Shown here in pieces: positions 35,589 through 45,475 of a stretch of 64,000 nucleotides of DNA; the first letter of the stretch is position 1, and each line of letters begins with the position of its first letter. Origin of the DNA: CAWHQZ01 sp963831645 (GTDB lineage: Bacteria > Pseudomonadota > Alphaproteobacteria > Rhizobiales > Aestuariivirgaceae). The notes under the pieces were generated by a model, which worked only from the letters and a program-made list of their open reading frames with translations, was not told the DNA's origin and searched no databases. The position numbers were made by a program, and so were the translations under genes. The stretch spans positions 124,001 to 188,000 of the forward strand of contig CAWHQZ010000023.1 in the NCBI GenBank assembly GCA_963831645.1, in the 5' to 3' direction.

Positions 35589-37610
35589 ATGCTCGCCAAT
35601 CTGGATCTTCCCTTCCGCATCAAGGTCGATGACGCGGTACGCATCGAGATGCGCGACGGCATTCGCCTCGCCGCCCGAATCTGGCGGCCCATCGGGTCCG
35701 AAACAAATCCGGTTCCGGCGATCCTGGAATATCTGCCCTACCGGCGCCGTGACGGGACGGCAGAGCGGGACGCGCTTACCCATCCCTATTTCGCCGGACA
35801 TGGTTATGCCTGCATCCGCGTAGACATGCGCGGCTCAGGCGACTCGGAGGGCGTCCTGTTGGGAGAATATCTGCCGCAGGAGCAGCAGGACGGGCTCGAC
35901 ATCATCGCCTGGATCGCCGCCCAGCCGTGGTGCTCAGGAACCGTCGGTATGATCGGCATCTCCTGGGGCGGCTTCAACGGACTGCAGATGGCCTGCTTGC
36001 GGCCAAAGGCGCTGAAGGCCGTGGTCTCCGTCTGCTCTACGGATGACCGATATGCCGATGACATTCACTTCATGGGCGGCTGCCTTCTTCTCGACAAGGT
36101 GACCTGGGGCTCAACGATGTTTTCCCTCAACACCGCCCCGCCCGATCCCGATGTCGTCGGGCCCGCCTGGCGCGCCATGTGGATGAGGCGGCTGGAAGAA
36201 AGCGGCCTGTGGCTCGAAACATGGCTTCGCCATCAGCGTCGCGACGCGTTCTACACCCATGGCTCGGTTTGTGAGGACTGGTCCGCCATCGAGTGCCCGG
36301 TGTTCCTCGTGGGTGGCTGGGCCGATGGCTATACGAACTCGATCTTTCGGCTGCTCGCCAATCTCGGGGGACCGCGCAAGGCGCTGATCGGACCCTGGGG
36401 GCACAAGTACCCGCACTTCGCCAAGCCGGGTCCGCAAATCGGCTTCCTGCAGGAGTGCCTGCGCTGGTGGGACAAATGGCTCAAGGGCGTCGAAACGGGG
36501 GTCATGGACGAGCCCATGCTCAGAGTTTGGATGGAAGAACCGGCCCGGCCGAAACCAATCTACGATGAGAAGCCCGGCCGCTGGGTGGCCGAGGCAGGTT
36601 GGCCGGCCCGGCGTATCGCGAGCACAGGGTGGCAGTTGTCCCCCGGCCGACTTGGTTCCCCGGCAGAAAAGCCCGCCGCGCGCATGGTTGCAATTTCTTC
36701 TCCCCAAACCACCGGCCTCGCCGGCGGCAAGTGGTGTCCCTATTGCATGTGGGCCGACCAGCCGCTCGATCAGCGGGCCGAAATGGGCGGCCAGGCGATC
36801 TTCGATACCGATCCTCTCCCGGAGTTGGTTGAAATACTGGGCTTCCCTGTTCTGGCGTTGGACATTGCCGCCGACACGCCGAACGGTCTCGTTGCGGTGA
36901 CCCTTTGTGAGGTATTTCCCGACGGCGCAGCGACCCGGGTAACCTACGGGCTGCTCAATCTGACGCATCGCGACGGCCATGAACATCCCATGCCCATGGA
37001 GCCCGGTCGCCGATATTCAGTGACCGTCCAGCTCAATGCCGCCGCGCACCGCTTCGAACGCGGCAACCGGTTGCGGATCGCCGTCTCCACTGCGTACTGG
37101 CCGCTTGTCTGGCCGTCGCCCGAGGCGATGTCACTTACGATCTTCTGCGATCGGAGCCTGCTGAGCCTGCCGGTTCGCCCAACGTACGATATGGCCCAGA
37201 CCCTTGCGCCGATGCCGGAGGCGAAGTCTGCGCCCAAGCTCGCTCAGACGATCGTCGAGCAGGGCGGCAGCGGGTGGCGGGCCGAGCTCGACGTCTTCAC
37301 TGGTGAAACGACGGTGAGGCGGTTCGCCGATGAGGGTATCCGTGTGATCGAAGGGATCGGCCTGGAAGTGGGTTTCCGCAGCGAGCATGACTACGCGATC
37401 AAAGCCGACGATCCCTTGAGCGCCAGGATTGAGACGCGCTATCGGCGGCACTATCGCCGGGGAAACTGGAAGGTTTCGAGTGAGACCAGTATCGTAGTGA
37501 CGTCGACGGCAACTCACTTCCACCTTACCGCGAGTCTCGCCGCTTTCGAAGGCGACCAACAGGTCGTGGCCAAGGATTGGACGTTGGCAATCACCCGCGA
37601 TCTCGTCTGA
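35589..37610 (+). CDS. CocE/NonD family hydrolase
   Basis: 673 aa, intact. The X-Pro dipeptidyl-peptidase-like alpha/beta-hydrolase domain has the oxyanion region RIWRPIGSETNPVPAILEYL, YACIRVDMRGSGDSEGVLLG and nucleophile elbow GISWGGFNG. The cap and acid region is VGGWADGYTNSIFRLLANLG, the catalytic His in GPWGHKYPHFAKPG, and the C-terminal jelly roll is YGLLNLTHRDG and LRIAVSTAYWPLVWPSPEAM. There is no signal peptide, so it acts in the cytosol. The family cleaves esters, amides or acyl groups from small peptides. A close paralogue sits at 38865. Confidence 0.9.
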   Translation: MLANLDLPFRIKVDDAVRIEMRDGIRLAARIWRPIGSETNPVPAILEYLPYRRRDGTAERDALTHPYFAGHGYACIRVDMRGSGDSEGVLLGEYLPQEQQDGLDIIAWIAAQPWCSGTVGMIGISWGGFNGLQMACLRPKALKAVVSVCSTDDRYADDIHFMGGCLLLDKVTWGSTMFSLNTAPPDPDVVGPAWRAMWMRRLEESGLWLETWLRHQRRDAFYTHGSVCEDWSAIECPVFLVGGWADGYTNSIFRLLANLGGPRKALIGPWGHKYPHFAKPGPQIGFLQECLRWWDKWLKGVETGVMDEPMLRVWMEEPARPKPIYDEKPGRWVAEAGWPARRIASTGWQLSPGRLGSPAEKPAARMVAISSPQTTGLAGGKWCPYCMWADQPLDQRAEMGGQAIFDTDPLPELVEILGFPVLALDIAADTPNGLVAVTLCEVFPDGAATRVTYGLLNLTHRDGHEHPMPMEPGRRYSVTVQLNAAAHRFERGNRLRIAVSTAYWPLVWPSPEAMSLTIFCDRSLLSLPVRPTYDMAQTLAPMPEAKSAPKLAQTIVEQGGSGWRAELDVFTGETTVRRFADEGIRVIEGIGLEVGFRSEHDYAIKADDPLSARIETRYRRHYRRGNWKVSSETSIVVTSTATHFHLTASLAAFEGDQQVVAKDWTLAITRDLV

Positions 37611-37623
37611 CGGTGCAATCACG

Positions 37624-38793
37624 CTACCGGCTCGCTGCCTCGAGAATCGAAATCAGCGCGGAGTGATCGAGTTTGCGCGGGTTGGTAGCAGCGTTGATGT
37701 CCGGCAGAGCCATGTGCGCGAGGCGCTCGAAGTCCTGACGTTTTACGCCGATGTCGGTAACGCGCCGCGGAATGCCGACGCGCCGGGCCAGTCGGTCGTT
37801 GGCTTCCAGGAACGCGCCGGTGTTTCTCTCCAGCCGCAGGTGCGCCGCAAGGGCCTCGATCGGCTTTGTGACGGCCGGCAGGTTGAAGTCGAGCACGTGC
37901 GGCATCAGCACTGCATTGGTGAGCCCGTGCTGGCATCCCGCGAGCGCCCCGATCGCGTGGCTTAATGCATGCATCGCGCCGAGGCCTTTCCCGAATGAGG
38001 TGGCTCCCATGATTGCCGCCGCCATCATGTAGGACCGCGCCTCGACATCCTTGCCGTTTTCCACCGCACGCGGCAGCCATTTGTGGCACAGCGCCACGCC
38101 CGAGGCCGCAATTGCGTCTGCCATGGGGTGAAACTGTCTGACCAGTAGCGCTTCGAGGTTGTGCGACAGAGCGTCCATGCCGGTCCAGGCGGTGAGATCG
38201 GCCGGCAGCGACAGAGTAAGCTCAGGATCGGCGATCACTGCGCGCGGCATCATTGAGGGATTGACGATGCCCGCTTTGACGGGCTTTGACGGGTCGGTGA
38301 TGATGCCGCTGGCTTCCACTTCCGCTCCGGTTCCGGCGGTGGTCGGGACCGCGACGATCGGCGCCCTGGATCGCTCCGCTGTGACTTGCAGACTGCGCGG
38401 ATACGCGAACCGCCACAAATCCCCGCCGCATCCTGCCAGGAGCGCCACCGACTTGCCGCAGTCGAGACCGCTGCCGCCGCCGAGCGCGACGACCCCGTCG
38501 GCGTCATGCGCCTGGAACGCTTCGGTGCCCGCCATCACCTGCTCGCCGGTCGGGTTCTGGTCCGCCTCCGCCCAAAGCCGGGGCGTGGAAACCGTTTGGG
38601 CGAGCGCCAGGATCCGGTGAGGTATCGACGTCGCGGCGAGCCCGCGATCGGTGACGATGAGCGGACGGCGCATTCCGTGCTGGGCAAGGACCGCCGGCAA
38701 TTCGGCGATGCGTCCGGCGCCGAAGCGGATTTCGGTCGGAAAAAGCCAATCGCCGCGCAGCTCTGCGGCATTCTCGAAGTCCCAGAACATCAT
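37624..38793 (-). CDS. iron-containing alcohol dehydrogenase
   Basis: 389 aa, group III metal-dependent ADH. NAD-binding GVVALGGGSGLDCGKSVALL and VAVPTTAGTGAEVEASGIIT; metal ligands Asp and His in WTGMDALSHNLEAL, then His in AMHALSHAIGALAGCQHG and GLTNAVLMPHVLDF. ATG 38793 or 38790. It faces the first CocE hydrolase tail to tail and is divergent from the second with 71 bases between. It probably oxidises an alcohol or reduces an aldehyde made in this pathway. Confidence 0.92.
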   Translation of the reverse strand: MMFWDFENAAELRGDWLFPTEIRFGAGRIAELPAVLAQHGMRRPLIVTDRGLAATSIPHRILALAQTVSTPRLWAEADQNPTGEQVMAGTEAFQAHDADGVVALGGGSGLDCGKSVALLAGCGGDLWRFAYPRSLQVTAERSRAPIVAVPTTAGTGAEVEASGIITDPSKPVKAGIVNPSMMPRAVIADPELTLSLPADLTAWTGMDALSHNLEALLVRQFHPMADAIAASGVALCHKWLPRAVENGKDVEARSYMMAAAIMGATSFGKGLGAMHALSHAIGALAGCQHGLTNAVLMPHVLDFNLPAVTKPIEALAAHLRLERNTGAFLEANDRLARRVGIPRRVTDIGVKRQDFERLAHMALPDINAATNPRKLDHSALISILEAASR

Positions 38794-38864
38794 TGCTTAC
38801 GACCCCCGCGTTGACTCCGATTTCGTTGCGCCTTAGCTCATCACCAATATCGCTGGGAGGCAAC

Positions 38865-40894
38865 ATGGCCGCGCAGGTTCGCGACTACCGGGACGTTGTC
38901 GAAAACGTCGAGATCGCCTGGATCCCGATGAAAGACGGCAGGCGTCTTGCGGCCCGTCTGCTGTTGCCGCGTGACCCCGCCGCCCGTCCCGTTCCGGCGA
39001 TTCTCGAATACATCCCCTATCGCCGCCGCGATGGCACCCGACCGCGCGATGATGAGACCCACTACTGGTTCGCTGCCCACGGCTATGGCGTCGCGCGGGT
39101 TGATATTTCCGGCTCGGGCGACTCCGACGGCCTCATTCAGGACGAGTATCACAAACGCGAGCAGGATGACGCGGTCGAGATCATCGCCTGGCTGGCCAGC
39201 CAGCCCTGGTGCACGGGCGCGGTCGGCATGATCGGCATCTCGTGGGGAGGCTTCAACGGCCTCCAGGTAGCCGCCCGGCGCCCGCCGGCGCTCAAGGCGG
39301 TCATTTCGCTGTGCTCCACGGTCGATCGCTATGCCGACGATGTGCATTTCATGGGCGGCTGTATCCTCAACGACACCCTCGATTGGGGCGGTTATTTCTT
39401 CACCTGCGGATCGTTGCCGCCCGATCCCGAGATCGTCGGCCGTGATCGCTGGCGCGAGTTGTGGAAGCACCGGCTCGACAACCTCGACTGCTATCCCATG
39501 TTGTGGATGGAACATCAGCGGCGCGACGGCTTCTGGAAACACGGGTCGGTGTGCGAGAATTATTCGGCGATCGCCTGTCCGGTCCTGAGCGTGAGCGGCT
39601 GGGTCGACGGATATACCGCCGCAGTGTTTCGCCTGGTCGAAAACCTCGAGGGCCCCGTGAAGGGAATTGCCGGGCCGTGGGGCCACAAGTATCCCCACAT
39701 CGGCGTCCCGGGCCCGGCCATCGGCTTCCTACAGGAGTTGAAGCGCTGGTGGGACAAGTGGCTGAAAGGCATCGACACCGGGGTCGAAAGGGATCCGCCG
39801 CTGCGGCTGTGGCTGCAGGAAAGCGAGCCGCCCATGCCCCATTTCGATGAGCGCAAGGGTCAGGTGGATCGGATTGCCGGCGTGGCCCAGCCGGAACGTA
39901 AAGCTGAGAAAGTTCTATCTTGGGGACCGCACACTCGATGCGAGACGCCGAAAGGCAAAGCCCTTGCGCATCTGCTCGCCCCTCACGGTGGGTCTCGCGG
40001 CCGGCGAATGGTGCGCCTACGGCCTTGGCAAGATTGCTCCCGAACTCGCTCTCGACCAGCGTGAAGATGATGGCGGCTCACTCGTTTTCGATGGCGAACC
40101 TCTGGCCAGGCCCATCGCCATTCTCGGCAGCCCGCGGGTTCGGCTTCGTCTTGCCTCGGACAAGCCGCAGGCGCAGATCGCGGTCAGGCTCAATGCCATC
40201 CATGAGAACGGCGCTGTGGAGCGGGTGACATACGGCTTGCTGAACCTCTCCCACCGCGCCGGTTCGGAGAAGCCAAGCCCGCTGAAGCCAGGCCGCTTCT
40301 ATGACGTGCCTGTAAGGCTCAACGAAGTTGCTCAGACCATCCCGGCCGGCTGCCGCCTCAGGCTGGCGATATCGACCAGCTACTGGCCGATGGCCTGGCC
40401 ATCGCCGGAGCTTGCGACCGTCACCATCGATCCATCGAAATCGATAGCGGAGGTACCAGTGCTGGAGAAAACGACGGGGCTGGCCAAGGTCAGATTCGCA
40501 CCCGCCGAACAGTCGCAACCGGGTGCGGTGACGGTGATAAGAGCCCGGAGCGGAAACCCGTCACGTCATTCACGACATCGACAAGCAGCGCACCAACTTC
40601 ACAATCAGGCGCAACGACGGTACCTACGTGATCGACGACATCGGCACGGAAATCACTTTCACCAAGCTCAAGGATTTCGCCGTCAACCGCGCCGATCCTT
40701 CAGGCACCCGCTCCGTTGTGGCGTGCACCGGGCACTACCGGCGCGGCGCCTGGGACGCCCGCGTCGAAACGGAGCTGGTCATGACCTCGGACCACGACCA
40801 GTTTCACCTGGAGGCTTGGGTGAAAACCTTTGACGACGGCAAGCCGTTCATCAGCCGGACTTTCCGCCGCTCGTTCAAGCGCGATCATGTCTGA
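38865..40894 (+). CDS. CocE/NonD family hydrolase, second copy, two frame breaks
   Basis: ATG 38865 with GGGAGG seven bases upstream. The first 340 residues are in one frame, with GISWGGFNGLQVAARRPPAL and GPWGHKYPHIGVPG. A frame change near 39887 leads to WPSRNVKLRKFYLGDRTLD and the jelly-roll AISTSYWPMAWPSPELATVT. A second near 40540 leads to RHVIHDIDKQRTNFTIRRND and the stop at 40894. Each is explained by one extra base. Corrected, it is about 676 aa, the same length and order as the copy at 35589. It probably leads the operon with the importer that follows. Confidence 0.87.
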
Positions 40895-41020
40895 CAAGTG
40901 TTTGAAATTGACAGGTCAGGCACCAAGCGGTCCAATCTCCGCGGCCTCTGCCGTGGCGAGTGAAGAAACCAGAAAAATTGCTCTCGCCGTATGTTCGGTC
41001 AACACCCTAGGGAGGAGTAT

Positions 41021-42596
41021 ATGTTCGATTTCACCATGAGCCGCCGGGACTCTGCTTGCAGCAATGCGGCGGTCGGTTTCGGCTATTGGCCGCGCTCGGC
41101 ATCAAGCCCGATCAGGTGCTTGCCGTCGAAGGTGACCTGCTCAAGTGCCGCATGGAAGCCGACATCCAGGTGCTGGATCCCGGCTACATGATCGGCGGCT
41201 CGGAAACGACCATCCAGTTCGCCTGCCTGCCGCGGCTGGCGGTTCCGGTGAAGGACGAGAACGGCGCAGTGGGGCTGGGAGCCGTCCGACTATGTCGAGA
41301 AGGTCACCCAGGACGATCCGACCCACATCTCCTTCACCCTGAAGCCGGGCTTCATGTGGAGCGACGATCTGGGCGAGGTCACCGCCGACGACGTCAAGTA
41401 CTCCTTCGAGCGCATGCTCAAATCCGATTGGAGCGGCACGCTGGCCGACCCTCGATAAGGTCGAGGTCAAGGACAAGTACAGCGGCGTCATCGTCCTGAA
41501 GTCGCCCTTCGCGGCGACGTTCCTGATCGGCGTCGCCTCGGAATCCGGCTCGATCCTGCCCAAGGCCGCGGTCGAAAAGCTGAAGGACCAGAAGTTCACG
41601 ACCGAGCTTCCCGGCCAGTGCGGCCCCTACACCATGGTCGGAATGGACGCCGAAGCAGAAGGTCGTGCTCAAGGCCAATCCCGACTGGAAGGGCAGCCAA
41701 GCCGGCCTTCGCCGAAGTCCATTTCATCAACATCGAGGACACAAGGCGGCCGAACTCGCCTTCGAGGCCGGCGAGGTCGAGATCACCGGCGTTCTGCCCG
41801 AGACCGCGCGCGCTACTGAAGCAGATGCCGGCGGGCGCGCAAGCTCATCGAACGTGCCGGGCCCTTACTACACCTGGATCGGGCATGAACACCCAGCATG
41901 AGAAGCTGAAGGACATCCGGGTGCGCAAGGCGATCCAGCGGGCGATCGACGTCAAGTCGATCCTCGAGGCGGCCTATGGCGGCGCGGCGCCGCAGGCCCA
42001 CGGCGTCGTGCCCGATCGGCATCCTCGGCCATCGCACCCAGTCGAAATACTCCTACAACCCGGACGAGGCGCGGGCCCTGCTGAAGGAGGCCGGCGTCAC
42101 CGATCTGTCGCTCGAGTTCAAGACGCTGAACGAGGCCGTATCGGGTGACGGCCGCCCAGATCGTCCAGGCCAACCTCGCCGATGTCGGCATCAAGGTCGA
42201 GATCATCCCGCTCGATTCCGGCCCGTTCTGGAACCTCGGCCTCGAATCCAAGGGCGAGGAGTGGAAGAACCTGCAGCTGTGGATGATGCGCTACCGCTGC
42301 CTCGCCCGATCCCTCCGACGCCATCCAGTGGTTCGTCAAGAACCAGGTCGGCGTCTGGAACTGGGAGCGCTGGTCCGACCCGGAGTTCGAAGAGCTGTGG
42401 ACCAAGGGCCTCGGCGAAGACGGACAACGACAAGCGCGAGGAAATCTATCTGCGCATGCAGGAGATCATGGAGGACACCGGCGCCTATGTGTGGATCACC
42501 TGCGATCCGCTCGTACTACGCCCACAGCGACAAGATCGTGCCCGACCTTCGATACCGGCGGCGAACTGCGTCGTCGAGCACTTCAAGAAGGCCTGA
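41021..42596 (+). pseudogene. peptide-type ABC transporter substrate-binding protein, heavily frame-disrupted
   Basis: The ATG at 41021 follows AGGGAGGA. A twin-arginine-like start (MSRRDS) leads into LLAALGIKPDQVLAVEGDLL, then GSETTIQFACLPRLAVPVKD, DYVEKVTQDDPTHISFTLKP, DVKYSFERMLKSDWSGTLAD, AFEAGEVEITGVLPETA, MNTQHEKLKDIRVRKAIQRA, SYNPDEARALLKEAGVTDLS and a final VVEHFKKA. This is the order of family 5 (DppA/OppA) binding proteins. A dozen or more single-base shifts move it between frames with no other damage. I read it as a functional gene with sequence errors; a recent pseudogene is the alternative. Confidence 0.85.
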
Positions 42597-42599
42597 GCA

Positions 42600-42635
42600 G
42601 TTGCCGACGGAGCAGGCGTCGGCATCGTCGGCAAC
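42600..42635 (+). promoter_or_regulatory. hairpin between binding protein and permease genes
   Basis: A 9-bp inverted repeat GTTGCCGAC (42600-42608) / GTCGGCAAC (42627-42635) overlaps a second possible stem GCCGACG (42603-42609) / CGTCGGC (42617-42623). The two cannot form together. No T-run follows. Hairpins after binding-protein genes commonly protect the upstream mRNA and reduce read-through to the permeases; that is the likely role here. Confidence 0.5.
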
Positions 42636-42686
42636 ATCCAGCTCGTGCTTCTCGCCGGGGGTGAGGAACAGAGGGCGGATAGCGCA

Positions 42687-43635
42687 ATGCTGCTCTACGC
42701 CCTGCAGCGGATCGGCTTGGCCATCCTGATCTGCATCACCTCAATGGTGATGCTGTTCTCGGCGCTGAAGCTGATCCCCGGCGATCCGGCGACCATCATG
42801 CTGGGCTCGCGCGCCAGCGCCGAGATGCGGGCCCGCATCACCGAAGAACTGGGTCTGAACGATCCGGTGATGGTGCAGCTCGGTACTTTCTTCGGCAGAC
42901 TTCTGCAGGGCGAATCTCGGCACCGACATGTGGAGCCAGCGGCCGGTAAGCCAGATGGTTCTCGACAATCTGCCTTATACCTTGACCCTGATCGGCACCG
43001 GGCTCGGCTGGGCGGCTCTGCTCGGCATTCCGCTCGGCTGCTACTCGGCCATCCGACGCAACTCGTTCATCGACAGGTTCACCGGCGTCATCTCGGTCGG
43101 CACCATCTCGATCCCCTCCTTCGTCGTGGCCATCTACGTCATGCTGCTCTTCGCCATCGAGCTGAACTGGTTTCCGGTCATCGGCGCCGGCGAGCGAGGC
43201 GATCTCGGCGATCAGCTTGCCCATCTGATCATGCCGAGCTTCGCGCTCGGCCTGGGTTGGGTCGGCTATCTCTCGCGCATCGTGCGCGCCTCGATGCTCG
43301 AGGTGATGGGGGAGAATCACGTCCGCACCGCGCGCGCCTTCGGCCTGCCCGAATCCCAGATCGTCAAGTCGCTATGCCCTGCGGATCGCCATCCTGCCGA
43401 CCGTCACGCTGCTCGCCTGGCCATCGGCGGACCTGCTGTCGAGCGCCGTCTTCGTCGAGAGCGATCTTCGCCCGGCCGGGCATCGGCAAGCTCATCGTCG
43501 ATGCCGCCAATATGCGCAACTATCCGGTGGTGCAGGGCGCCGTTCTGACGACGGTGGCGCTTGTTCGCCCTCGCCATGCCGATCGCCGATCTCCTCATCG
43601 CCTGGCTCGATCCCCGTGTCCGTGCAACTTTCTGA
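42687..43635 (+). CDS. peptide-type ABC transporter permease (DppB-like), three frame breaks
   Basis: The start MLLYALQRIGLAILICITSM, then LKLIPGDPATIMLGSRASAE and ITEELGLNDPVMVQLGTFFG, is a DppB/OppB N-terminus. After a shift near 42915 it reads MVLDNLPYTLTLIGTGLGWA, with six membrane segments and the EAA loop MLEVMGENHVRTARAFGLPE. Two more shifts near 43375 and 43460 precede GIGKLIVDAANMRNYPVVQG and the stop at 43635, which overlaps the next start. Corrected, it is about 316 aa and normal for the family. Confidence 0.85.
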
Positions 43636-44507
43636 CGTCGCTGCCGCCGATAGCTTCCGCCGGCGCCGCTGTCACTGATGTGGCGGCGCATCCGCAGCGA
43701 TCCGCTCGGGCTTGCTCGGGCTGGCGCTGGTGCTACTGGTGGTCTTCTGCGGCCTCTTCGCCCCATGGATCGCGCCCTTCGATCCGTTCAAGATCAACGT
43801 GCCCGACAGGCTTCAGCCGCCCTCGCTCAGCCATGTCTTCGGCACCGACAATCTGGGCCGCGACATCTTCAGCCGCGTCATCGCCGGCAGCCGGATCGCG
43901 TTGACCGTGCGGCATCTCGACCATCGCCATCGCCCTGTGCCTCGGCCTGATGCTCGGCCTGATCGCCGGCTACGGCCCGCGCTGGCTCGACAACTCGCTG
44001 CTGCTGCTCTTCGATTCGATCTATTCGTTCCCCACGGTCATTCTGGGTCTCACGGTGCTGACACTGCTGGGCCCGAGCATCGCAACGCTCATGTTCGTGG
44101 TCATCGTCATCCAGACACCGGCCTATGCCCGCCTGATTCGAACCGCCACACTTTCGATCAAGACGTCTGAGTTCATCCAGGCGATCGAGTCGCTCGGCGC
44201 GTCGCCGTTGCGCATCATCTGCGTCCACATCCTGCCCAATATCGTCGGGCCGCTGCTCATCATCGCCAGCATGGACATCCCCTCGGTCGTAGCTCTTGAG
44301 GCGGGTCTGACCTATCTCGGCATGGGCATTCCGCCGCCGGCGCCAAGCTGGGGCCGAATCCTCCAGGAAGGCTTCAGCGTGATCCGCGAGGCGCCCTGGA
44401 TCGTGGTCGCCGGCGGCATTCCGCTGATCATCACCACGCTGGGCTTCACCTTCCTCGGCGAAGCGCTGCGCGACATGCTCGACCCGCGCTTAAGACGGAT
44501 CGTATGA
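43622..44507 (+). CDS. peptide-type ABC transporter permease (DppC-like), frame breaks
   Basis: GTG 43622 lies inside the end of the first permease gene. The N-terminal part is WRRIRSDPLGL, then LALVLLVVFCGLFAPWIAPF, VFGTDNLGRDIFSRVIAGSR (the DppC DxLGRD motif). Shifts occur near 43680-43710 and 43910. From 43950 the frame is clean: LGLIAGYGPRWLDNSLLLLF and the EAA loop FIQAIESLGASPLRIICVHI to the stop at 44507. The final ATGA overlaps the next gene. It forms the second half of the import channel. Confidence 0.87.
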
Positions 44508-45475
44508 ACGTTCTTGATATCCGCGACCTGTCGATCCGCTTTGACACCCAGCAAGGACCGGTATTGGCGCTGCGTCAATCGACATGACAGTGCCGCGGGC
44601 GGAGATCGTCGGCGTCGTCGGCGAAAGCGGCTCGGGCAAGTCGACCCTGGCTCTGGCCGTCATGCGGCTGCTTCCCAGCAATGCCGCGGTCATCGGCGGC
44701 GCAATCGACTTCGGCGGCCAGGATCTCCTGAAACGCTCTCCCGAGGAGATGCGCGCGCTGCGCGGTACGCGATTGTCCATGGTGTTCCAGGATCCGATGA
44801 CCTCGCTCAATCCGGTGCGCACGATCGGCCGGCAGATGATCGATATCCAGTATCGGGATGCGGCTTCGACGCGGCGGAGAAACTCGCCAAGGTGACTGCG
44901 GCCCTCAAGCGGGTCGGCATTCCGGACGCCCAGACCCAACTCAGCCGCTATCCCTTCCAGTTCTCCGGCGGCATGCGCCAGCGCATCGCGATCGCCATGA
45001 GCCTGCTGCAGAAGCCGAAGCTTCTGATCGCCGACGAAGTCACCACAGCGCTCGACGTCACGCTCGAAGCCCAGATCCTCCATCTGCTGCGCGACCTGCG
45101 GCAGGACCTCAACACCTCGATCCTTTTCATCTCGCACAATCTCGGGCCGTCGCCGAAATCTGCGACCGCGTGGTCGTGCTCTATGCCGGCGAGGTCGTCG
45201 AGCAGGGCCCGGTGCGTGACATTCTGAAGCGGCCGCAACATCCCTATACCCGGGCGCTGATCGAATGCGATCCCGCGCGCATCGAGAAGACCACGCGCGA
45301 ACTGCCGGTCATTCCGGGCGACGTACCCAATCTGCGGGAAATTCCAGTGGGTTGCATCTTCGCGCCGCGTTGCCCGCAGGCCATTGCCCGTTGCCGCCTC
45401 ACCCGCCCGGGCGAAGTGATAGTGGGGCAGCGACACATGGCCCGCTGCCTGCTTGTCGGCGAAACAGTCGCATGA
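44504..45475 (+). CDS. peptide-type ABC transporter ATPase (DppD-like), frame breaks
   Basis: ATG 44504 in ATGA. Walker A GVVGESGSGKSTLALAVMRL, Q-loop MVFQDPMTSLNPVRTIG, signature FSGGMRQRIAIAMSL, Walker B PKLLIADEVTTALDV and H-loop ILFISHNLG, then the oligopeptide C-terminal motif QHPYTRALIECDPARI with zinc/iron-type cysteines GCIFAPRCPQAIARC. Frame shifts lie near 44570, 44860 and 45150. It ends at 45475, overlapping the next start. Confidence 0.88.
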
